NCBI GenBank assembly: GCA_900316525.1
Contig: ONDF01000002.1
Location: 62,001 to 126,000, forward strand
Length of the DNA: 64,000 nt
Direction: 5' to 3'
Source of the DNA: an uncultured Bacteroidales bacterium
GTDB taxonomy: Bacteria > Bacteroidota > Bacteroidia > Bacteroidales > UBA932
Under the pieces are notes generated by a model that was not told the origin of the DNA, did no database searches, and saw only the letters and a list, made by a program, of their open reading frames with translations. Below, piece after piece: positions 34,547 through 42,695 of this stretch. A program made the position numbers and the translations under genes. Every line of letters starts with the position of its first letter. The first letter of the stretch is position 1.

Positions 34547-35155
34547 ATGCTGAAGTACCTGTTCGACCGCATCCTCGCCCTCCTGGGACTGGTGATCCTT
34601 TCGCCGGTCCTGCTGGCCGTGGCCCTGCTCGTCCGGATCAAGATGCCGGACGGGCCGGTGCTGTTCCGGCAGGTACGGATCGGCCGGGACGGGAAACCCT
34701 TCTCGCTGGTGAAATTCCGGACGATGACGGGGGACCAGACCGGCGAGACGGTCACGGCCGCGGGCGATCCGCGGATCACGCCGCTGGGCGCGAAACTCCG
34801 TCGGTACAAGCTGGACGAGCTACCCGAACTATGGAACGTCCTCATCGGCGACATGAGCTTCGTGGGCCCGCGCCCCGACGTGCCCGGCTATGCCGACGCG
34901 CTCACGGGCGACGACCGCGAAATCCTGCAGCTCCGCCCCGGCATCACCGGTCCCGCCACGCTGAAATACCGGAACGAGGAAGAACTGCTGGCCGCGGTGG
35001 ACGACCCCGTGCGCTACAACGACGAGGTCATCTTCCCCGACAAGGTGCGCCTCAACCGCCTGTACCTGCACCATCGGACCCTGGGGATGGACCTCCGCCT
35101 CCTGTGGGCGACCGTCTTCGGCCGGAAGATTGTGTTCGAGGGCGAAACGATTTGA
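34547..35155 (+). CDS. Initiating sugar-phosphate transferase (PglC/WcfS-like, small PGT)
   Basis: A 202-aa monotopic phosphoglycosyl transferase. An N-terminal re-entrant membrane helix (LFDRILALLGLVILSPVLLAVALLVRI) leads into the catalytic core: LFRQVRIGRDGKPFSLVKFRTM, LRRYKLDELPELWNVLIGDMSFVGPRP (the Asp-Glu catalytic dyad) and LQLRPGITGPATL. It transfers sugar-1-phosphate from a UDP-sugar to undecaprenyl phosphate and so starts each repeat. It has no five-helix N-terminal domain, so it belongs to the small PglC class rather than the WbaP class. Confidence 0.93.
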   Translation: MLKYLFDRILALLGLVILSPVLLAVALLVRIKMPDGPVLFRQVRIGRDGKPFSLVKFRTMTGDQTGETVTAAGDPRITPLGAKLRRYKLDELPELWNVLIGDMSFVGPRPDVPGYADALTGDDREILQLRPGITGPATLKYRNEEELLAAVDDPVRYNDEVIFPDKVRLNRLYLHHRTLGMDLRLLWATVFGRKIVFEGETI

Positions 35156-35183
35156 CAGAGAACAACTTAAGACATATCCTGCC

Positions 35184-36974
35184 ATGAAAAGGATGCTGAA
35201 CAAGCTTTGGATCGCGGTCGGCCTGCTGGCCACCCTGCCGCTGGCCGCCCAGGTGGACGACAAGTACAAGGATTACCGGGAAGTGTACCGGGATTCCTCC
35301 GTGGTCGCCCACACGAAAGACGTGTTCGTCGAAGGCGCGGACGGAACCAATCCCTTCGAGGTGGTTTCCAACCCGTTCCGCCAGAACTGGTTTGTCTTCG
35401 GGACGGCCGGCGCCCATACCTTCCGGGGCGACTATTCCAAGGACGGCCCCTTCATGGGGACGGTCTCGCCCGACTTCAGCGTTGGCTTCGGCAAGTGGTT
35501 CATGCCCTGGCTGGCCCTGAAGGCCGAATTCATCCTGTCCGATTCCCGGGGATACACCGAGTACAAGACCGCGCATTACGGTTACGGGGACTGGATCGAA
35601 GGAAACCCCGGCTACCGCAAGATGAAGACGCGCTGGTGGGACCTCGGCGGCTCCGCCATCATCAACCTCACCCGCCTCTACTACGGGTATGAGGGGTACG
35701 GCGCCCGGGACCACATGGGCCAGCTCATGGCGGCGGCCGGCATCGGCGCCGTCCATCACATGGGCTATGAGCACTCCTACGGCTCGGACAACGAGCTCAG
35801 CGCCCACCTGGAGCTCCAGTACAGCCAGTTCTTCAACGCGAAGAAGAACGTCTCCCTGGACCTCAAGGCCCGCGCGCTCCTGTACCAGACCAACTTCGAC
35901 CTGGAATACGGCCAGGCGGACCATGCCGCCCAGCACGTGGACGCGAACCTCGGCCTGAATGTCGGCCTGACGTTCTACCTGGGCAAGAAGGGCGCGAACG
36001 GCTGGCGCCGCGGTGGCAGCACCGTCCATGAGCGGGAGTACAAGGAGACGCAGAAGGTCATCATGAAAGTGAAGGAAGACGAGCGGCCGCGCGCCGTCAA
36101 GAGCGGCACCCTCACCTTCTTCGTGTTCTATCCGAACAACTATTCCGGCCGCAACGACGCCCCGATCGTGGCAGGCGCCCCGGTCAATGCCATCGACTAC
36201 CTTGCCGGCGGCATCTTCACCCAGAAGCAGTACACCGACGGCTCCTTGCGGACCATCGTCGACCTGCCCACCGAGCGGGCCGACAAGGACTTCGCGATCG
36301 ATTTCGTCCCGCGCGGCTATGAGATGCTGACCGACCAGCCGCTGTCCCTGAGCCTGGACAAGGCCGACATGAAGGCCTTCGCCGACAAGGCCGGCTTCTG
36401 GTACGCCCCGATCGACGACGGCCTCCACACCTGGCAGTACCGCATCGACGACGCCACCCTGCGCCAGCAGCTCGTGAGCGGCGACAACTACAAGGAGAGC
36501 GAATCCTTCGGCCTGAACGCCCATTCCGGCCTTGCGACCGTCCGCCAGTACATGGACCTGGACGAGGCCGACGAACTGGTCAGCTTCGCCGACATGTACG
36601 CCGCGATGACCTCGAACGAGGGATACGTGTCCCGGTTCACCGACGCCGGGACGGTCGACATGATCCGCGACATTCTGGACCGCGGCGCCATCCTGCTCAT
36701 CCAGGCCGACGGCCTGGCGACGAGCCAGGACAACTACTCCGGCGCCGACGCCGAGCGGGTGGGACAGGAGCGCAACACCGCCCTGGCCGACAACCGCGCG
36801 AACACGGTCATCTCCTGGCTGACGGCCGACCCGCGCATGCGCGACGTCCGTTCCCAGTCGTTCATATACAACAACAAGGGTGACATCCGGAAGGTCGACG
36901 ACCCGAGCACCCGGGGCCTCAACGCCAAGCTGAACCGCTGCGTGAAGGTCCGGATCCGGTATATGATCAAGTAA
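35184..36974 (+). CDS. OmpA-like outer-membrane protein with N-terminal barrel
   Basis: A 596-aa protein. After the signal peptide (MKRMLNKLWIAVGLLATLPLAAQ), residues about 60-280 form a predicted beta barrel with alternating aromatic strands (WFVFGTAGAHTFRGDY, LGLNVGLTFYLG). Residues about 320-430 repeat SGTLTFFVFYPNN-type segments, and the C-terminus (about 500-596) has an OmpA-like stretch (ILLIQADGLATSQ, then RNTALADNRANTVISWL). The OmpA part probably binds peptidoglycan. It follows the transferase gene by 28 bp and converges on the minus-strand CpXC gene with only three bases between stops. A direct role in capsule export is not shown. Confidence 0.75.
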   Translation: MKRMLNKLWIAVGLLATLPLAAQVDDKYKDYREVYRDSSVVAHTKDVFVEGADGTNPFEVVSNPFRQNWFVFGTAGAHTFRGDYSKDGPFMGTVSPDFSVGFGKWFMPWLALKAEFILSDSRGYTEYKTAHYGYGDWIEGNPGYRKMKTRWWDLGGSAIINLTRLYYGYEGYGARDHMGQLMAAAGIGAVHHMGYEHSYGSDNELSAHLELQYSQFFNAKKNVSLDLKARALLYQTNFDLEYGQADHAAQHVDANLGLNVGLTFYLGKKGANGWRRGGSTVHEREYKETQKVIMKVKEDERPRAVKSGTLTFFVFYPNNYSGRNDAPIVAGAPVNAIDYLAGGIFTQKQYTDGSLRTIVDLPTERADKDFAIDFVPRGYEMLTDQPLSLSLDKADMKAFADKAGFWYAPIDDGLHTWQYRIDDATLRQQLVSGDNYKESESFGLNAHSGLATVRQYMDLDEADELVSFADMYAAMTSNEGYVSRFTDAGTVDMIRDILDRGAILLIQADGLATSQDNYSGADAERVGQERNTALADNRANTVISWLTADPRMRDVRSQSFIYNNKGDIRKVDDPSTRGLNAKLNRCVKVRIRYMIK

Positions 36975-36977
36975 GGA

Positions 36978-37595
36978 TCAGCGGAAATACTGTCCCAGCC
37001 AGGACGCGTCGACGCGCGCGAAACCGGGTTCGGGACGGACATCCGGATGGCGCCCGAGGATTCCTCGGGCGTCTTCGTATACATGGAAACCCACGTTCAC
37101 GACCTTCATCTCCCCGTCCAGGGGGAAGGAGAACACGAGGTCGTTGTCGGGCCCGTCCATCTTGAAGAACTTGAGCGACGCGTCCTGGATCTCCGGACGC
37201 CGCTGCTGGTCCGCCATCTCCAGGCGGGTGACGTACTTGCACATCTCCACCAGGACGTCATCCAGGCCGCAGGCGTGGATATTGACCTTCTCCACTAGGT
37301 CGCCCACTTCCCGCACGAGGCGGAGGGTGTAGCCCTCCAGCTCCTTGACGGCGTCCACGACGGCCTGGGGCGGCTCGGCGTCGCCGGGCAGGAGCCAGAC
37401 CATCAACTTCTCCGCCGGGTCATGGTACAGCGTCTGGTACTTGAGGAGGTTCCGGGCCCCGCAATGGGGGCATTCCCACACGAAGAGCGAGCCGTCCCGG
37501 ACCCGGGCCTTGAGGTCCGGGTCCTGGGCGACGTTGATGCTCGGATAGGTCGTGACGGCGTGGCTTTCGCCACAGCGGCTGCAAGTTGCGTTCAT
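36978..37595 (-). CDS. CpXC-domain protein
   Basis: A 205-aa cytoplasmic protein with two cysteine pairs near the N-terminus: CSRCGE (residues 5-10) and CPHCGARNLLKYQTLYHDP (from about residue 42). This arrangement matches the CpXC domain, probably a small zinc-binding fold of unknown role. It overlaps the stop of the upstream metallopeptidase/barrel gene by one base, so the two are co-transcribed. It converges on the OmpA-like gene. Confidence 0.7.
   Translation of the reverse strand: MNATCSRCGESHAVTTYPSINVAQDPDLKARVRDGSLFVWECPHCGARNLLKYQTLYHDPAEKLMVWLLPGDAEPPQAVVDAVKELEGYTLRLVREVGDLVEKVNIHACGLDDVLVEMCKYVTRLEMADQQRRPEIQDASLKFFKMDGPDNDLVFSFPLDGEMKVVNVGFHVYEDARGILGRHPDVRPEPGFARVDASWLGQYFR
37051..37071. 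other. Perfect hairpin downstream of the convergent stop codons
   Basis: CGCCCGAGG and CCTCGGGCG form a 9-bp perfect stem around a 3-base loop. It lies inside the CpXC gene, about 75 bases after the OmpA-like stop. No T tract follows on either strand. It could slow or end plus-strand transcription where the two operons meet, or it may be chance from GC-rich codons. Confidence 0.4.
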
Positions 37596-40500
37596 CAGAG
37601 TTTGGTGTTGAAGACGAGCCCGGCATAGAAGGGCTTGAGGCCCCGGACCTGCTCCTGCAGGAACGGGAAGGCCGAGCCGCCGCTATAGGCGAGCCGCACG
37701 CCGATGCTGAAGTTGCTGGAGATGAGGACGAGGCGCTGGATGTTCACCGCGATGTCCGCGCCGGCGCTCCAGAGCTCCCGGCCGGGCATATGGACGCCTT
37801 CGGCCGGATGGAGGAAGGTCAGGTCCGCAAAGGGAACCACCTCGAAATTCCTGAAATAGAAGAGGTTGCCGATGGAGAAGTCCATCGGGAAAATGGGCAT
37901 CGCATAGTCCAGGGAAACCTTTCCCGCCAGCGGGGAGGCCGTGAGGAGCAGCGCCTCGACGGCTCCGTTCTTGGCCAGTCCGCGGGGGGCCGGCGGGCAG
38001 GGATCCGTGAACCAAGTGGAGTACGTGTCCATCGTATAGTGCCGCACAGCGCCGGAAATCTTCAGGCCGTGCCACGGGTGGAAGCCCGGGAGATAGGCAT
38101 ACACCTTTCCGTACTCCGACCAGTTGAGGTCGACGCTCGTCGCTCCTACCTCGAAGCCGAAGCCCTTGGAGGACATCATCTGCGAGTGGGCGGCGGGACG
38201 CAGGAAGCTGCCGCGCAGGACGGCGGCCGTCCGGTACGCCGTGGACCGGAAGGTCCAGGGCAACTCGTAAGACTTATCCTCGGAATAGCCCCCTTCCGCG
38301 GCCGGATCGGCCTTGACGGGATAGAAGGGGCCGTACAGGTCGTCGTTGCTGAGCGAAACTGCCAGCGAAGGCTCGATTCTGCGCTCCCAGCCGCCGGAAG
38401 AGAAGTCCAGCGGCAGGGCGACGGAAGCCATGCCGCCCACATACATCTTCTTGTAGGAAGAGGAGCGGACGAACAGGGAATCCTTCGCCGTGTCCAGATA
38501 CGGCATCTGCAGGGCGGCGTCGCGGTCGCCCACGTCCAGGGCGAAATCGAAGACCGGATACAGGCCGCTGTACGACAAGCGGAAATGGGCCCCGACGCTC
38601 GGGGTCTTTTCCTCGGGAGCCACCTTTTCGTGGACGGACAGGCCCACGGAGCCGTTCACCGTGCCGAGCCGGTTCGTAAAGAAGCCCGTCGCGCCCAAAG
38701 AGGCCGTCTGGAAGTAGTAATCCTGGAAAGAGATGTCCGCGCGGCTGAGGTCGACATAGACCGGCGCCCAGGAATGGAAGTGGAAGGCGTCCGAGATTTT
38801 ATGGAAGGGCTTCGCCGGCGTCAGTTCGACGGCCGGGTCCGGCAGGAAGGTCGACATCTCTTTCTCCTGGGCCGACAGCGTTTCGGCCACGGGGTCGCGG
38901 TAGATGTCCCTGAAATCGACCGCCTTGGGCTTGCATTCCACCTGGGAAAGGATCCGCCCTTCGGGCTGGAGGACCGAGGCATACAGGCGCCCGTCGGCAA
39001 AGTAAGGGGAGCCCAGACCGTACTTCGTGATGGACAGCTGCTGCAGCGTCCCTTCGGAGAAGGTATAGGCCTCGCTCGTGCCCGTCCGGTCGCAGACCAG
39101 CAGGATCGTGTTCCCGTCCACGGCGGAGATATCCTTGATGGTCACCGGCTGTGGGGCGAGCAGGGTTTCGGGGGCGCCGCTGCCCGCGGGCACGCGGTAA
39201 AGGCCGGTCCCCTCGTCCGTGACGGCCGCGAAAACGAGCCCGGCGTCCTGGAAGGCCACTTCCGTCGGCTGGAAGCCGTCGGGCGTCTTCCAGCGACGGA
39301 GGACGTTCCCGCTGCGGGCGTCCAGGACGACCACGGCGGCCGATCCGTCGGTAGGATACTCCACGGCCGCGACGGAAAGTCCGTCGGCGGAGACCGCAGG
39401 GCTGAAGTAACGTCCGCCACGCACCAGGGAGCCCTGGCGGCCCGTCTGCATGTCATAATAGCGGATCCGGACGTCCTGTTTCAGCGTCCAGCGGACATCG
39501 GGAATCGCCTCGGACCAATAGACCCGCTGCAAGGGCGCCGACCAGGCGAGTTTCCCTTCGCCGCCGAAGGCCGCGAGGGTCTTCTCCTGCCCGTCCGGGC
39601 TTACCCGGACCAGGACGGCGGGAAGGTCCATGCCCGCCTTTTCCGCAATGACCGCCCCGCCTGCCGGCACGGAGCCGGCGTAGACCGTATAGGACCGCGG
39701 CAGCGCCACCTGCGGCTCCGTCACGGAGAACGGCGCGCGGTGGTCGTTGTTCAGGTCCCACATGTCCCGGTAGGTATGCATCATCTCGCTCCAGGCCTCC
39801 GGAAGCTTCTTGCCGGAGGACTGCTTGGAGGCCGTATTCATCGCGGAGAAGGCGCCGCCCAGGGTGGAGGCCACCTTCAGGAATTTCGTCGTATAGTACG
39901 GGTCATTGTACACGTAGCGGTAGCCGGCGACGGTCAGGTAGCCCAGGCGGTAGATATCCGGCGTGTACTTCTTGATAGACCCGTAACGCCACTGGTACCA
40001 GTTGCGGAGGTCGCCGGTGCCGAAGAACATCCGCATCTCGCTCAGGAAGTCGGCGCTGCGGCCGCGGCCCGCCTTCGTCAGGGCCGTCTCGGCCACCACC
40101 GCGTCCCCTTCCAGCAGCGAGGAGTTCGGCACCATGCCGATAATCATCTCCGCCAGTTCGCCGAAAGGATAATGGAACCCCGTCCAGAAGCCGGTCCGGA
40201 GGAACTGCTTCTGGGCGACATGCCGGCCCTCGTGGATGGCGAGGAGCTTCGCCCAGGGGACAGGAGTCATCCCGGACACGTCCGGCAGGGTGAACAGGTC
40301 CATCCGCCGGGGCGCCCAGGCGACGAGGCCGTTGGAAATGCCCGCATAGGGGTGCAGGATAACGGGCATAGGCTGGGAGAACTTCTCGTTCGGCCGGAAG
40401 CCGGAGGAGGCCGAAAGCGGGACGCTGTACTGTTGCAGCAGTGTCCCGTAAACGGTGGCCAGCGAGTCGAGCCCGCGGGGATAGATCAACTGATAGTCGC

Positions 40501-40627
40501 CTGTCTGGAACGTGGACCAGCGGAGGCGCCCCGGGTCGTTGCCCGTGGCGGAGAAGAGCTGGATCTGCGCGTGGGCGCCTAGGGGCAGAATGGCGGCCAC
40601 GAGGGCCGCCATGACGTGACGTTTCAT
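37595..40627 (-). CDS. Surface protein with zinc-metallopeptidase, beta-propeller and beta-barrel regions
   Basis: A 1010-aa protein with a signal peptide (to about residue 20, GAHAQ). Residues about 130-150 hold LLAIHEGRHVAQKQF, an HExxH zinc motif, and about 40 residues later SSLLEGDAVVAETAL supplies a possible third ligand Glu, a gluzincin or Peptidase_MA-like layout. Residues about 300-560 resemble TolB or WD40 propeller blades (VRVSPDGQEKTLAAFGG, YFSPAVSADGLSVAAVEYP). From about 590 to the end are barrel strands, ending YAGLVFNTKL. The C-terminus is related to the partial gene at 1-603. It is encoded between galK and the CpXC gene in one apparent operon. The substrate is unknown. Confidence 0.75.
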   Translation of the reverse strand: MKRHVMAALVAAILPLGAHAQIQLFSATGNDPGRLRWSTFQTGDYQLIYPRGLDSLATVYGTLLQQYSVPLSASSGFRPNEKFSQPMPVILHPYAGISNGLVAWAPRRMDLFTLPDVSGMTPVPWAKLLAIHEGRHVAQKQFLRTGFWTGFHYPFGELAEMIIGMVPNSSLLEGDAVVAETALTKAGRGRSADFLSEMRMFFGTGDLRNWYQWRYGSIKKYTPDIYRLGYLTVAGYRYVYNDPYYTTKFLKVASTLGGAFSAMNTASKQSSGKKLPEAWSEMMHTYRDMWDLNNDHRAPFSVTEPQVALPRSYTVYAGSVPAGGAVIAEKAGMDLPAVLVRVSPDGQEKTLAAFGGEGKLAWSAPLQRVYWSEAIPDVRWTLKQDVRIRYYDMQTGRQGSLVRGGRYFSPAVSADGLSVAAVEYPTDGSAAVVVLDARSGNVLRRWKTPDGFQPTEVAFQDAGLVFAAVTDEGTGLYRVPAGSGAPETLLAPQPVTIKDISAVDGNTILLVCDRTGTSEAYTFSEGTLQQLSITKYGLGSPYFADGRLYASVLQPEGRILSQVECKPKAVDFRDIYRDPVAETLSAQEKEMSTFLPDPAVELTPAKPFHKISDAFHFHSWAPVYVDLSRADISFQDYYFQTASLGATGFFTNRLGTVNGSVGLSVHEKVAPEEKTPSVGAHFRLSYSGLYPVFDFALDVGDRDAALQMPYLDTAKDSLFVRSSSYKKMYVGGMASVALPLDFSSGGWERRIEPSLAVSLSNDDLYGPFYPVKADPAAEGGYSEDKSYELPWTFRSTAYRTAAVLRGSFLRPAAHSQMMSSKGFGFEVGATSVDLNWSEYGKVYAYLPGFHPWHGLKISGAVRHYTMDTYSTWFTDPCPPAPRGLAKNGAVEALLLTASPLAGKVSLDYAMPIFPMDFSIGNLFYFRNFEVVPFADLTFLHPAEGVHMPGRELWSAGADIAVNIQRLVLISSNFSIGVRLAYSGGSAFPFLQEQVRGLKPFYAGLVFNTKL

Positions 40628-40631
40628 CGAT

Positions 40632-41774
<1,143 letters not shown>

Positions 41775-41802
41775 ATCGATTGTCTTGTTTAGTGTCAATT
41801 CA

Positions 41803-41810
41803 CAAAGATA
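41803..41810 (-). promoter_or_regulatory. Bacteroidetes-type -7 box for galK (TATCTTTG)
   Basis: On the minus strand the sequence reads TATCTTTG, an exact TAnnTTTG match, about 28 bases before the galK ATG. No TTG is present at the -33 distance. It lies in the 44 bp between the nuclease stop and galK. Confidence 0.6.
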
Positions 41811-41818
41811 CGCAATTT

Positions 41819-42640
41819 TTACCGGCTACGGATACCCCAGACCGAGAAATCATAGCGGGATTCGGTGTCGTCCTCGAGGTCGTCGGGGAGGGCGGGGTAG
41901 AAGTCGAGGCCGGTGCGCTTTTCGAGCTCGTCGACGGTCAGGGCGCAGTCGTTCAGCCAGTACCGTTCGGCGTCGTTCCCCATCACGAAGGCGATGGACT
42001 GGTACCGCTTGCCGTCATGGACCATCACCACCTTGTAGAAGGCGTCCGGCACGACCACGTGGTCCTGGCCGATGGTGCCGTAGATGTTGTCGCCGACGAT
42101 GGGCCCGGACACCACCCAGACCTTGCCGTACTTGCGGGCCCAGGCGCGCACCTGCTTCTCCAGGTACTGCCAGTCCTTGTTGTTCAACTCCTCCCGCTGC
42201 GGGCAGATGTTCATGAAGTAGAACGTCTCCGACATCGCCTCGTCATCCCACATGAAATCCCCTGCCGGGGCCATGTGCCCGCGGGTCCAGCCGCTGCCAT
42301 TATAATCCTCCCGCATCGCCTGCTTTCCCCGGTAGTTCATGTCCATGGAAAAGCTCTTGTCCTCGCGCGTCGCGTCGCCGTAGGTCTCCTCGGCCGTGAG
42401 CTCGTAGGCGACCCAGTCGGGGATCAAAGTCTCTGGATTATAGGAACTTACATAGCCCTTGTAGGTCATGATCCGGTCGCCTTCGCGGCTGGCCGGAAGT
42501 TCCAGCTGGTCATCCGAGAGTTCGACCAGGGGCGTGGCGGCCCCGCCGCCGAGCCACCCCGTGCGCTGCACGATCAGCCACGCGGCGAACAGCACGACCA
42601 GCACCAGGGCCCAAAGGATGGATTTATCGCTCTTTTTCAT
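41819..42640 (-). CDS. Membrane-anchored DNA/RNA non-specific endonuclease (NUC family)
   Basis: A 273-aa protein with an N-terminal transmembrane anchor (SILWALVLVVLFAAWLIVQ). It carries the His-Me finger core: SGWTRGHMAPAGDFMWDD has the R-G-H catalytic His, and ETFYFMNICPQREELNNKDWQYLE has the metal-binding Asn. It then shows VWVVSGPIVGDN and VPDAFYKVVMV. These enzymes cut DNA and RNA without sequence preference and act outside the cytoplasm. The protein would face the periplasm or be secreted. Confidence 0.92.
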   Translation of the reverse strand: MKKSDKSILWALVLVVLFAAWLIVQRTGWLGGGAATPLVELSDDQLELPASREGDRIMTYKGYVSSYNPETLIPDWVAYELTAEETYGDATREDKSFSMDMNYRGKQAMREDYNGSGWTRGHMAPAGDFMWDDEAMSETFYFMNICPQREELNNKDWQYLEKQVRAWARKYGKVWVVSGPIVGDNIYGTIGQDHVVVPDAFYKVVMVHDGKRYQSIAFVMGNDAERYWLNDCALTVDELEKRTGLDFYPALPDDLEDDTESRYDFSVWGIRSR

Positions 42641-42695
42641 CTTCGCATCATTTGGTGCGAAGTTACGAATAATTTACGGCTCTTGGAACGCCCGC

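Noticed and set aside
37586..40582. A 998-codon open frame antisense to the metallopeptidase/barrel gene
   Set aside because: The sense strand has a signal peptide, HExxH and barrel strands; the antisense product is low-complexity.
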